Source: Turicibacter bilis
Lineage (GTDB): Bacteria > Bacillota_I > Bacilli_A > MOL361 > Turicibacteraceae
NCBI RefSeq assembly: GCF_024499055.1
Contig: NZ_CP071249.1
Span: 2,597,001 to 2,661,000, forward strand
Length of the DNA stretch: 64,000 nt
Reading direction: 5' to 3'
The notes beneath the pieces were generated by a model. It worked only from the letters and a program-made list of their open reading frames with translations, made no database searches and was not told where the DNA came from. Position numbers and translations under genes: made by a program. Positions 46,601-54,774 of the stretch are shown here, piece by piece (within the stretch, counting starts at the first letter, position 1; the number at the start of each line of letters is the position of its first letter).

Positions 46601-47177
46601 AAATACAGGTGGACAATCATCTAAATCTTCACGTGCTGCATCAATCGCTAAGTTTACAGCAGCAGGTAAGAGTGGTAAGAAGAAAGACTTAGCAGCAATC
46701 GCAATGTCTTATGGACACGTCTATGTTGCTCAAGTTTCTCATGGTGCAAATCAAGCTCAAGTTATTAAAGCAATGATGGAAGCTGAAAAACACCAAGGTC
46801 CATCTATCGTTATCGCATACTCACCATGTATCGCTCACGGTATTAAAGGTGGATTAGCAAACTCAATGAGCCAAGCTAAATTAGCGACTGAATGTGGATA
46901 CTGGCCAACATACCGCTTCGATCCTAAATTATTAGAAGAAGGTAAAAACCCATTACAAATGGATTCTAAAGCACCAAACTGGGATAAATACCGAGACTTC
47001 TTAATGAGTGAAGCTCGTTATGCTCAAGTTACAAAAATTAACCCAGAGCATGCTGAAGAATTATTAGAAGCAAATCGTCGTGACTCACAACGTCGTTTCC
47101 GTCAATTACAACGTATGGCTGCATTAGATTTCTCTGATGAAGTAGAAGTTGTAGAAGAAAAAGAATCAGCAGAATAA
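43602..47177 (+). CDS. nifJ: Pyruvate:ferredoxin (flavodoxin) oxidoreductase
   Basis: Single-chain enzyme of 1191 residues that oxidises pyruvate with CoA to acetyl-CoA and CO2, reducing ferredoxin. N-terminal pyrimidine domain (YPITPSTPMAE), CoA/pyruvate site with the early TASQG motif, an inserted ferredoxin domain with two [4Fe-4S] sites (CIQCNQCAYVC, CTGCEVCAHIC), and the TPP domain (CAGCGETPY, GGDGWAYDIGYGGLDH, NTGGQSS). Codon use is strikingly uniform (TTA, CCA, GAA), as expected for a highly expressed gene. It supplies reduced ferredoxin for the hydrogenase encoded just upstream. Confidence 0.96.
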   Translation: MSKVFQSMDGCQAAAYVSYAFTEVAGIYPITPSTPMAEYTDLWASQGKKNLFGAPVKLVEMQSEAGAAGTVHGSLQAGALTTTYTASQGLLLKVPNMYKIAGELLPGVIHVSARALAAQSLSIFGDHQDIYAARQTGFAMLATSSVQEVMDLGGVAHLAAIKSSVPFLHFFDGFRTSHEIQKVEVMDYEDLGKLLDYDKVREFRARAINPNHPVTKGSAQNDDVYFQTREVQNKYFDAVPAIVADYMEKITEITGREYKPFMYYGAEDATEIIVAMGSITETIKETVDYLIKNEGRKVGVITVHLYRPFSSEYFFNVLPSTVERIAVLDRTKEPGATSEPLCLDIRSIFHGRENAPKIIGGRFGLSSKDTTPSHIVAVYDNLAGEMKDDFTVGIVDDVTFKSLPVNNEVMVLGDDVTEALFFGLGSDGTIGANKNTIKIIGENTDLYAQAYFAYDSKKSGGLTRSNLRFGKDVIRAPYLVSTPSFVSCSMDTYIGKYDMISGLRQGGTFLLNTVHSAEEIVNHMPNSFKKQLAEKNAKFYIIDAVTLAKEIGLGRRTNTIMQSAFFKLNEQIMPYERAQELMKKYVEKLYSRKGEAIIAMNFAAIDKGAEGLIEVTVDPAWANLTPEEAHVKEGRPHFVETIADVINHSKGDTLPVSAFVDYADGTMPNGTAAYEKRGIANFVPKWIEENCIQCNQCAYVCPHAVIRPFLVTEAEKEQAPEGTRTLKAIGKGLDGLEYCIQVSTLDCTGCEVCAHICPGKKGNKALVMVPISEELEAGQVDRAEYFFNNVTYKDDLMPKTTVKGSQFAQPLFEFSGACAGCGETPYITLLTRLFGDRMTIANATGCSSIYGASFPATPYTKNAEGNGPAWANSLFEDNAEFGFGMHIAAETLRNRIGLLMEENMDKVEAELSELFTKWLQNRHSGEVTKALAPQLEVAIANSSNEAVKEILDLKDYIVKQSNWIIGGDGWAYDIGYGGLDHVIANNEDVNILVLDTEVYSNTGGQSSKSSRAASIAKFTAAGKSGKKKDLAAIAMSYGHVYVAQVSHGANQAQVIKAMMEAEKHQGPSIVIAYSPCIAHGIKGGLANSMSQAKLATECGYWPTYRFDPKLLEEGKNPLQMDSKAPNWDKYRDFLMSEARYAQVTKINPEHAEELLEANRRDSQRRFRQLQRMAALDFSDEVEVVEEKESAE

Positions 47178-47503
47178 TTTTTAAAAAAGCTTATCGGATA
47201 AATCCGATAAGCTTTTTTTATTGATATGTGATGTGAAATGGCTTGAAAAAACAACTAATAACAACTCGACACAACATAACAAAAAGTGTCAAATCGTTTT
47301 AGAAATAATAGAAACTGGGATTAAATAACGCTTACACTCGGGGTGTTGTGTAACGGGTTACGATAAATCATAATTTTTGTGAACTATATGACAAAAGATG
47401 ATAAAAATACCAAATATCGCGTGATAGTATTAGAGTGTTCAAAAAAGTGTTGAATAAAATAAATCAATATACAGCTTAAAAGATAGAAGTGGGGGATTTT
47501 GGG
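47178..47503. other. Intergenic region before glgC
   Basis: About 325 bases with the PFOR terminator at the left and the glgC ribosome site at the right. A small dyad GTAACGGGTTAC (47350-47361) is the only other structure noted. No clear promoter could be fixed. Confidence 0.45.
47184..47220 (+). terminator. Terminator of the PFOR gene
   Basis: AAAAAAGCTTATCGGAT pairs with ATCCGATAAGCTTTTTT over about 17 bp with a two-base loop region. Confidence 0.9.
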
Positions 47504-48769
47504 ATGAAAACTTTAGCTATGATTTTAGCAGGTGGACGTGGATCACGTCTAGACATTTTATCACTTGGAAGAGCCAAGCCGAGTGTGCCTTTCGCAGGGA
47601 AATTTAGAATTATCGATTTCGTATTGAGTAATTGCTCAAATTCAGGAATATACGATATTGGAATTTTAACCCAATATTTACCATTATCATTAAATGAACA
47701 CATCGGATTAGGTCAAGCATGGGATTTTGATCGTAAAAATACGGGAGTAACGTTATTACAACCATGTGAAGGTCATTCATCAGATCAATGGTATACAGGA
47801 ACAGCAGATGCGATTTTACAAAATATTAGTTATATTAAACGTAAGAATCCGGACAACGTTTTAATTTTATCAGGGGATCATATTTATAAAATGGATTATC
47901 GTCCATTAATCCAACAACATATTGAGAAAGGTGCAGATGTAACAGTTTGTGCTCAAGAAGTTGAGTGGAGTGAAGCGTCTCGCTTTGGAATTTTAACAGA
48001 TGATGAAAATGGACGTATTGTAGAGTTCGCTGAGAAACCAGCAGAGCCTAAGAGTAATCTAGCATCGATGGGGATTTATGTGTTTAAAACGGATGTATTA
48101 ATTAATACGTTACAACATCTTAAAAAGGTTGGTTTAGATTTTGGAAGTGACGTTATTCCTCATTTAATTGAGAATGGACATGTTTATTCTTACCGCTTCC
48201 GTGATTACTGGAAAGATGTTGGAACATACGAGTCGTATTTAGAGGCTAATTTAGAATTAACAACAACAGTCGATAAAATTCAATTAGATATGTATGATAA
48301 AGATTGGGTTATTCATACAAAGAGTGAAGAAAAACCAACTGCTAAATTTGGTTCAAAGGCTCAAGTTTGTCAAAGCTTGATTTCAAATGGTTCAATTATT
48401 GCCGGATCTGTGACTAAATGCGTAGTAAGTCCAGGTGTTCATATTCATCCAAATGCTATTGTTCGTAATAGTATTATTATGAATGATACCATCATTGAAG
48501 AGGGATGTGTCATTGATGGAGCTATTATTGATAAAAACTGTGTTATTGGTAAAGGAAGTATCATTGGGCGTGGATCTAATGTTTGTCCAAATCAAGAAAA
48601 ACCAAAAGTATTATCAAGTGGCTTAAATGTTATTGGTAAAGGGGTACATATTCCTGAGGGAACAATTATTGAACGTAATGTTCGTATTTTTCCGCATGTT
48701 GCTGAGACAGACTTTAGTGACAAAATTATAGCTTGTGGTAGCACGGTTTATCCTGCAAAGGAGGCTTAA
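47504..48769 (+). CDS. glgC: Glucose-1-phosphate adenylyltransferase
   Basis: A 421-residue enzyme that makes ADP-glucose from ATP and glucose 1-phosphate, the committed step of glycogen synthesis. Nucleotide site: [11 protein letters not shown] (residues 6-16) with [15 protein letters not shown]; catalytic [10 protein letters not shown]; substrate FAEKP; C-terminal left-handed beta-helix from about 300. It starts at ATG 47504 following GGGGGA; an upstream GTG would add only five residues. glgA begins three bases after its stop. Confidence 0.93.
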   Translation: MKTLAMILAGGRGSRLDILSLGRAKPSVPFAGKFRIIDFVLSNCSNSGIYDIGILTQYLPLSLNEHIGLGQAWDFDRKNTGVTLLQPCEGHSSDQWYTGTADAILQNISYIKRKNPDNVLILSGDHIYKMDYRPLIQQHIEKGADVTVCAQEVEWSEASRFGILTDDENGRIVEFAEKPAEPKSNLASMGIYVFKTDVLINTLQHLKKVGLDFGSDVIPHLIENGHVYSYRFRDYWKDVGTYESYLEANLELTTTVDKIQLDMYDKDWVIHTKSEEKPTAKFGSKAQVCQSLISNGSIIAGSVTKCVVSPGVHIHPNAIVRNSIIMNDTIIEEGCVIDGAIIDKNCVIGKGSIIGRGSNVCPNQEKPKVLSSGLNVIGKGVHIPEGTIIERNVRIFPHVAETDFSDKIIACGSTVYPAKEA

Positions 48770-48772
48770 ACC

Positions 48773-50164
48773 GTGAAGATTGCATTTGTTTCATCTGAAG
48801 TTTATCCATTTATTAAAACAGGAGGGCTAGCTGATGTAGCTTATGCCCTTCCAAAAGCACTAGTTAAACAAGGACATGATGTTCGTGTTATTTTACCAGG
48901 TTATAAACAAATCCCTGAGGGAATGTTAAAAGGTGCATATTGGGTAACCAATGTTGAGGTTATGGGCAAACTATTTTGGATTAATTGTGTTGAGTTAGAG
49001 GGGGTTAAATATTACTTAATATTTGAACCACTTTTTTCAAACCGACATTCTATTTATGAGTGTGAAGATCGCGATTATCAATTTGCTATGTTCTGTGAAG
49101 TTACCCTGCGCTTATTAAAGAATATTAATTTTCAGCCAAATATTATTCATACGAATGATTGGCAGACGGGGTTAATTCCATTTTTTATGGATCAGCGTTA
49201 TTATGCCGATCCGTTTTATTACAATACTAAAACAGTTTATACGATTCATAACTTACGTTTCCAAGGACAATTCACTTCACATGCCGTTCGCCATTTAGGC
49301 TATCGATTTGATGATATAAATATTAACTATATGCAGTTAGGGATTCAATATGCAAATAAGGTGACAACGGTTAGTGAGACATATGCTAAAGAAATTTTAA
49401 CGGATTTCTATGGGGAAAATTTAAATCATATTTTAAGTATGCGTCAATCTGATTTGAGTGGAATTGTTAATGGAATTGATACTGATATCTTTAATCCAGC
49501 GGTTGACACAGCACTTGTTTCACCTTACACCGAAGAGACATTAGAATTGAAACTTAAAAATAAAGAAGAATTACAGAGACGTTTTAATTTAGAAATCAAT
49601 GCTGATATTCCGTTGATTGGAATTGTCACACGATTAGATTCACAAAAAGGATTAGACTTAATTACTTGTGTTTTAGAAGAGTTATTAATTTACGATAATA
49701 TTCAATTTTTCTTGCTCGGATCTGGAGAGGCAAAGTATGAACAGTATTTCCAATGGATTCGAGATAAGTATCCGAAACAGGTGGGGATTTATTTAGGATA
49801 TAATGGAAAACTTGCAAACTTAGTTTATGGTGCAAGTGATATGTTCTTAATGCCATCATTATATGAGCCATGTGGTTTATCACAATTAATATCACTGCGA
49901 TACGGAACAGTTCCGATTGTTCGTGAAACAGGTGGATTAAATGATACGGTTCATTCCTATAATGAAGCTACTGGTGAAGGAAATGGATTTAGCTTTACCA
50001 ATTATAATGCGCATGATATGTTATATACCATTCGTCGAGCATTAGATTATTATCATCATAACAAAGAAGTTTGGCATCAATTAATGGTGACAGGAATGAC
50101 TGGAGATTACTCTTGGGAGCATTCGGCTCATCGTTATGTTGAACTCTACCAATCTATGTTTTAA
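48773..50164 (+). CDS. glgA: Glycogen (starch) synthase
   Basis: GT5 enzyme of 463 residues that elongates alpha-1,4-glucan from ADP-glucose. N-terminal KTGGLADVAYALPKAL binds ADP-glucose; C-terminal EPCGLSQLISLRYGTVPIVRETGGL is the GT-B catalytic site. It begins with GTG at 48773 after AAAGGAGGCTT, almost touching glgC, so the two are co-translated. Branching enzyme, glgD and phosphorylase are not in the window. Confidence 0.94.
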   Translation: MKIAFVSSEVYPFIKTGGLADVAYALPKALVKQGHDVRVILPGYKQIPEGMLKGAYWVTNVEVMGKLFWINCVELEGVKYYLIFEPLFSNRHSIYECEDRDYQFAMFCEVTLRLLKNINFQPNIIHTNDWQTGLIPFFMDQRYYADPFYYNTKTVYTIHNLRFQGQFTSHAVRHLGYRFDDININYMQLGIQYANKVTTVSETYAKEILTDFYGENLNHILSMRQSDLSGIVNGIDTDIFNPAVDTALVSPYTEETLELKLKNKEELQRRFNLEINADIPLIGIVTRLDSQKGLDLITCVLEELLIYDNIQFFLLGSGEAKYEQYFQWIRDKYPKQVGIYLGYNGKLANLVYGASDMFLMPSLYEPCGLSQLISLRYGTVPIVRETGGLNDTVHSYNEATGEGNGFSFTNYNAHDMLYTIRRALDYYHHNKEVWHQLMVTGMTGDYSWEHSAHRYVELYQSMF

Positions 50165-50173
50165 TACGACATT

Positions 50174-50213
50174 AAAAGCATAAAAGCAATCTATCTTGCT
50201 TTTATGCTTTTTT
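50174..50213 (+). terminator. Terminator of glgCA
   Basis: AAAAGCATAAAAGCAA and TTGCTTTTATGCTTTT form a perfect 16-bp stem followed by TT. Confidence 0.85.
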
Positions 50214-50371
50214 GTTACTTTTTTGATAACTTTAGGCATTTAGCAAAAACTAAAAAGTGGATGTGAAATATCTGTTTTTGCTTCTATATAAATAGCGAAA
50301 TATAGTTCATATTCTAACAATCAGGCTTAGTACGCAAGTCTTTTTGATAGAAAGGCGAACTAGGGTAGCGA

Positions 50372-50516
50372 TGGGTCACCTAGCGATTTCTGAAGAAATC
50401 CATTCCTTTACTGCTAGGACTGGGTCATCTGCCATTTTCGCAGAAAATGTATCCTCCATTGGCAGGGCTGGGTCACCTGCCATTTTCGCAGAAAATGTAT
50501 CCTCCATTGGCAGGGC
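50372..50516 (+). repeat. Three tandem 48/49-bp structured repeats
   Basis: Units at 50372-50420 (49 bp), 50421-50468 (48) and 50469-50516 (48), each starting TGGGTCA. Units 2 and 3 differ at one base; unit 1 is diverged. Each can fold as a nested hairpin: an outer stem (CTAGC/GCTAG in unit 1, CTGCC/GGCAG in 2 and 3), an inner stem (GATTTC/GAAATC versus ATTTTC/GAAAAT), and a bulge of about 12 bases on the 3' side. Base changes in the stems are paired, so structure is conserved. The last unit runs into GCTTTATTTTTT. No known family recognised; it lies between glgA and folE. Confidence 0.8.
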
Positions 50517-50695
50517 TTTATTTTTTACGTTATGAAAAACTTATTGGGGTTTATATATAGTTGGTCAGAATTAATGAAATTTTAAGGGGTGAAGTCTGAT
50601 ACTCTAAATGTAAAATATTAATCATTTTCAATATAGATTATGGTAAAATAGCATATATACTTAAATGTCGAATGATTATGTAAAAAGGTGATAAT

Positions 50696-51259
50696 ATGTC
50701 AGTGGATAAAAATAAAATTGAAACGGCCGTAAGAATGATTTTAGAAGCCGTTGGAGAAAATCCAGATCGAGAAGGAATAGTTGATACACCAGCACGTGTA
50801 GCACGTATGTATGAGGAAGTTTTCGGTGGATTACATGAAGATCCTTCAAAACATTTACAAGTTTATTTCAGTGAAGAATATGATCAATATGTCTTAGTAC
50901 AAGATATTGTCTTCCACTCAATGTGTGAACATCATTTATTACCGTTCTTTGGGAAAGTTCATGTGGCGTATTATCCTGAGAATAATGAGGTAGTGGGATT
51001 AAGTAAGATTGCTCGTGTAACAGATGTTGTTTCACGTCGACCACAACTTCAGGAGCGTATGGGAAAACAAATTGGGGATACGATTGCTAATGCGATTAAA
51101 TCAAAAGGTGTGATGGTTGTTATTGAAGCCGAGCATATGTGCATGGTAATGCGTGGCATTAAAAAACCGGGAGCTATGACCAAAACAATCTATAGCACTG
51201 GAATTTTTAAAGAAGATTTAGCAATGAGACAGGAAGTATTAAATTTAATTAAAGGATAG
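50696..51259 (+). CDS. folE: GTP cyclohydrolase I
   Basis: A 187-residue enzyme that converts GTP to dihydroneopterin triphosphate, first step of folate (and pterin) synthesis. Zinc and active-site motifs are [18 protein letters not shown] (about 76-93) and [12 protein letters not shown] with the second zinc Cys, so it is the zinc-dependent type I form. AAAAGGTGAT precedes ATG. It is 11 bases upstream of aroC and probably heads the folE-aroCBA operon; chorismate made by that pathway feeds p-aminobenzoate for folate. Confidence 0.94.
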   Translation: MSVDKNKIETAVRMILEAVGENPDREGIVDTPARVARMYEEVFGGLHEDPSKHLQVYFSEEYDQYVLVQDIVFHSMCEHHLLPFFGKVHVAYYPENNEVVGLSKIARVTDVVSRRPQLQERMGKQIGDTIANAIKSKGVMVVIEAEHMCMVMRGIKKPGAMTKTIYSTGIFKEDLAMRQEVLNLIKG

Positions 51260-51270
51260 GAGTCATCGAT

Positions 51271-52422
51271 ATGCGTTATTTAAGTAGTGGAGAATCACAT
51301 GGACCACAGCTAACAGCAATTATTGAAGGAGTCCCTGCAGGACTTACTTTAACAGCAGAGATGATTAATCAAGATTTAAGGATCCGTCAACAAGGATATG
51401 GACGTGGCGACCGTATGAAAATTGAAAGTGACCAAGTGCAGATTACAAGTGGTGTCCGTCATGGGGTTACGCTTGGATCCCCAATTACACTTGTCATTAA
51501 AAATAAGGATAATAAAAATTGGGGTCATGTCATGGCGATTGAGCCGATTGATGAGCATGATTATGAAATTAAAAAAGTGCCACGACCAGGCCATGCTGAT
51601 TTAGTTGGGGCAATGAAATACGGGCATCGAGATTTAAGAAATGTTTTAGAACGTTCATCTGCACGCGAAACAGCGATTCGTGTTGCAGTTGGAGCCGTTG
51701 CTAAACAGATTTTAAAAGCGTTAGATATTGAGGTTATTTCTCATGTTTTACAAATTGGGAAAGTATCAGTAACGAATTATCCAACAACAATTTCAACTAT
51801 TCAAGCTGCGATTGCTAATTCGCCTGTTCGTTGTGTTGATTCAGACCTTTCGATTCAAATGTGTCAACATATTGATGAAGCGAAACAGCAAGGTGATTCA
51901 GTCGGAGGGATTGTTCAAGTATTAGCTGAAAATGTACCGGCAGGTCTTGGTAGTTATGTTCAATTTGATCGAAAATTAGACGCTAAAATTGCCGCAGCCT
52001 TTATGGGGGTACAATCAGTTAAGGGGGTTTATTTTGGTGATGCGATGATGGCGAGTTCTCATTTTGGAAGTGAAGTCCATGATCAAATCTCATATGATCA
52101 AGGATTTACGCGAATGAGTAATCATTATGGTGGATTTGAAGGGGGTATGACGAATGGAATGCCAGTTGTGGTGCAGGCGATGATCAAACCAATTCCAACG
52201 TTATATCAGCCATTAAACTCGATTCATATTGATACGAAAGAAGTGGAGGAAAGTATGATTGAGCGCTCAGATAGTTGCGTGGTTCCCGCTGCGGGTGTCG
52301 TTTTAGAATCAGTTTTAGCCTTTGAACTAGCAAAGGAGATATTAGAAGAATTCCAATCTAACCAAATGTCATCTTTAATTAAAGCTGTAAAATGTCACCG
52401 TGAAGCAATGAGGGATTTTTAA
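51271..52422 (+). CDS. aroC: Chorismate synthase
   Basis: FMN-dependent enzyme of 383 residues that makes chorismate from EPSP. Signature segments: SSGESHGPQLTAIIEGVPAG at the N-terminus, RPGHADLVGAMKYGHRDLRN (about 109-128), and ARETAIRVAVGAVA. C-terminal SDSCVVPAAGVV is typical. Its TAA shares one base with the ATG of aroB. Confidence 0.95.
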   Translation: MRYLSSGESHGPQLTAIIEGVPAGLTLTAEMINQDLRIRQQGYGRGDRMKIESDQVQITSGVRHGVTLGSPITLVIKNKDNKNWGHVMAIEPIDEHDYEIKKVPRPGHADLVGAMKYGHRDLRNVLERSSARETAIRVAVGAVAKQILKALDIEVISHVLQIGKVSVTNYPTTISTIQAAIANSPVRCVDSDLSIQMCQHIDEAKQQGDSVGGIVQVLAENVPAGLGSYVQFDRKLDAKIAAAFMGVQSVKGVYFGDAMMASSHFGSEVHDQISYDQGFTRMSNHYGGFEGGMTNGMPVVVQAMIKPIPTLYQPLNSIHIDTKEVEESMIERSDSCVVPAAGVVLESVLAFELAKEILEEFQSNQMSSLIKAVKCHREAMRDF

Positions 52423-53501
52423 TGAAACAATTACAAGTTAAAACGCATCAAGGGGAGTATCCTATTTATATTGGTGATGGTTGTTTAAATGAGTTAACGC
52501 CATTCATCCAAAAAGCGACACAAGTAGTTGTCATTACAGATGAAACTGTCTATGAGTTACATTATCAAACGTTAGCGCATGTTTTATCAAAAGAGGCCTT
52601 AGTATATGTCATCAAACCAGGAGAAGCATCAAAAAGTTTCGAGGTGTATCATGCGATTCAAACGTTTCTGATTCAAAATCAAGTTGATCGTAAGGCGTTA
52701 ATATTAGCCTTTGGTGGTGGAGTCGTCGGTGATCTAGCTGGATTTGTTGCCGCAACGTATATGCGTGGAATTGATTTTATTCAAGTTCCGACCACCTTAC
52801 TGGCGCACGATAGTGCGGTCGGTGGAAAGGTCGCGATTAATCATGAGCTTGGAAAGAATTTAATTGGTGCCTTTTATCCACCGAAAGCTGTCATCTACGA
52901 ATTGCCATTGTTAGCAACGTTATCGGATAAAGAGTGGAGAAGTGGGTTAGCAGAGATGGTGAAGCATGGTTTCATTTCAGATGAGGTACTATTGAAGACG
53001 TTAATGTCGTTTCATACATTAGACCCACTGCAGGAAGAAATCTTTGCTGCTTTACTAATGCAAAGTCTGATGGTTAAAAAGAATGTGGTTGAAATGGATG
53101 AGTTTGAAAAAGGAAGTCGTGCTTTTTTAAACTTTGGCCATACGTTTGGCCATGCGATTGAACTCGATGAGAAAAGCTTATCACACGGTGAAGCTGTCGC
53201 TATTGGGATTATATTTGCGCTATATTTAAGTAAGAAAACATTTAAGATTGATTTAGCGATAGATGATTACATATCTTATTTAAAACAGCTTAACTTTCCC
53301 CTATTCTTAAAAGCAGATCGTGCAACACAATATATGAACTACATGTTACATGATAAAAAGAATGAACAACATCAGATCCGTTTTGTTTTATTAAAAGAGG
53401 TAGGCAATCCTGTTTTAGTAACATTTAGCGAAGAAGAATTAAAGCCAATGTTACAACAATTTTTAAATGAAATGACAAAAGAGGTGAGAGTATGTCATTA
53501 A
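52422..53501 (+). CDS. aroB: 3-dehydroquinate synthase
   Basis: NAD- and metal-dependent enzyme of 359 residues that forms 3-dehydroquinate, the second shikimate step. Motifs: LAFGGGVVGDLAGFVAATYMRG (about 91-112), QVPTTLLAHDSAVGGK, NLIGAFYPPK, and FGHTFGHAIE with the metal His. Overlaps aroC by one base and aroA by ten, giving tight coupling. Confidence 0.95.
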   Translation: MKQLQVKTHQGEYPIYIGDGCLNELTPFIQKATQVVVITDETVYELHYQTLAHVLSKEALVYVIKPGEASKSFEVYHAIQTFLIQNQVDRKALILAFGGGVVGDLAGFVAATYMRGIDFIQVPTTLLAHDSAVGGKVAINHELGKNLIGAFYPPKAVIYELPLLATLSDKEWRSGLAEMVKHGFISDEVLLKTLMSFHTLDPLQEEIFAALLMQSLMVKKNVVEMDEFEKGSRAFLNFGHTFGHAIELDEKSLSHGEAVAIGIIFALYLSKKTFKIDLAIDDYISYLKQLNFPLFLKADRATQYMNYMLHDKKNEQHQIRFVLLKEVGNPVLVTFSEEELKPMLQQFLNEMTKEVRVCH

Positions 53502-54763
53502 AGGGAAGCATTAAAGTAGCAGGAGATAAATCAATTACTCATCGTGCCATTATTTTTAGTAGTTTATCCAAAGGGACGACAAGAATTCACGAGCCATTAC
53601 TAGGAGCAGACTGTATTAGTACGCTAGAAATTTTTAAACAATTTGGTGTGAAGTCTGAATTAAGCAAGGATTGTTTAATAATTACGAGCCCGGGGTTAGA
53701 GAGTTTTTGTTATGATCAGTCAATTTTAGATGCCGGAAATTCTGGAACAACCGCACGCTTATTGATGGGCGTACTATCCAACTTACCTGCTACATTAACG
53801 TTAATTGGTGATGAATCATTATCGAAGCGCCCAATGAAACGAGTGACTCTCCCTCTTTCACAAATGGGGGCTAATATTACGCTAGAAAATGATGCTACAT
53901 TACCTGCTACAATTACTGGTCATCAGTTGACGGGAATTTCTTATGAGCTTCCCGTTGCAAGTGCCCAAGTGAAGTCTGCCATTATGTTAGCTGGGATGTT
54001 AGCTCAAGGTGTGACGACGATTCATGAACCAATTCCGACGCGTGATCATACGGAAAAAATGTTTGAGGATTTCCAAATTGCCTATAATAAAGTGAATCGA
54101 ATGATTACGGTTCAAGGACCACAGATGCCGATCACACCAGGGGAAGTCTTTGTACCGGGTGATATTTCCTCTGCAGCGTTCTTTGTCGTAGCGGCATTAA
54201 TGGTTCCAGGTAGTGATGTAATGATTGAAAATGTCGGAATTAATGAGACACGTTCAGGAATTATTGATGTGATTCGAGCGATGAATGGAAAGATTACATT
54301 AGTCAATGAACGTTATTTTGGTGGTGAACCAGTCGCTGATCTTCATATTCAATACACGAAAGACTTAGTTGCCACGACGATTGAAGGCGATATGATTCCA
54401 CGCTTAATTGATGAAATCCCTATTTTAGCGTTACTTGCCACACGTGCAAAAGGGATAACAGTCATTAAAGATGCTGAGGAGTTGAAGGTTAAAGAAACGA
54501 ACCGTATTGATGTGACCGTCAACCAGCTAAAAGCAATTGGCGCCGAAATAAAAAGTACTGATGATGGAATGATCATCACAGGACAGCCGGAAGGTTCGTT
54601 TAATCAGGCGTCAGTCTCAAGTCATAAAGATCATCGAATTGCGATGATGCTCTGTGTGGCTTCGTTATTAATCGATGAACCACTCATTATTGAAGATGTT
54701 GAGTCAATGGAGATTTCATATCCAGACTTCTTAAAACATCTAAATGTGTTATTAGGAAATTAG
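53492..54763 (+). CDS. aroA: EPSP synthase (3-phosphoshikimate 1-carboxyvinyltransferase)
   Basis: A 423-residue enzyme that joins PEP and shikimate 3-phosphate. Motifs: GDKSITHRAIIFSSL (about 12-26), DAGNSGTTARLLMGVL (about 81-96, with GNSGT), and SHKDHRIAMMLCV near the C-terminus. ATG 53492 lies inside the end of aroB with GAGGTGAGAG upstream. Steps aroD, aroE, aroK and the DAHP synthase are not in this window. Whether it is of the glyphosate-tolerant class cannot be judged by eye. Confidence 0.94.
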   Translation: MSLKGSIKVAGDKSITHRAIIFSSLSKGTTRIHEPLLGADCISTLEIFKQFGVKSELSKDCLIITSPGLESFCYDQSILDAGNSGTTARLLMGVLSNLPATLTLIGDESLSKRPMKRVTLPLSQMGANITLENDATLPATITGHQLTGISYELPVASAQVKSAIMLAGMLAQGVTTIHEPIPTRDHTEKMFEDFQIAYNKVNRMITVQGPQMPITPGEVFVPGDISSAAFFVVAALMVPGSDVMIENVGINETRSGIIDVIRAMNGKITLVNERYFGGEPVADLHIQYTKDLVATTIEGDMIPRLIDEIPILALLATRAKGITVIKDAEELKVKETNRIDVTVNQLKAIGAEIKSTDDGMIITGQPEGSFNQASVSSHKDHRIAMMLCVASLLIDEPLIIEDVESMEISYPDFLKHLNVLLGN

Positions 54764-54774
54764 AGGTGTTATAA

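Noticed and set aside
47350-47361. Dyad GTAACGGGTTAC upstream of glgC as an operator
   Set aside because: Five-bp arms only, with no regulator gene nearby and no second copy seen.
50372-50516. CRISPR-like direct repeats
   Set aside because: The units abut without unique spacers, and no cas genes are present.
50344-50535. 63-residue open frame across the tandem repeats, with a repeated 16-residue pattern
   Set aside because: The first and second repeat units differ by one base in length, so the frame is not conserved across units, while the base-paired stems are. No good RBS. Treated as a structured repeat, not a protein.
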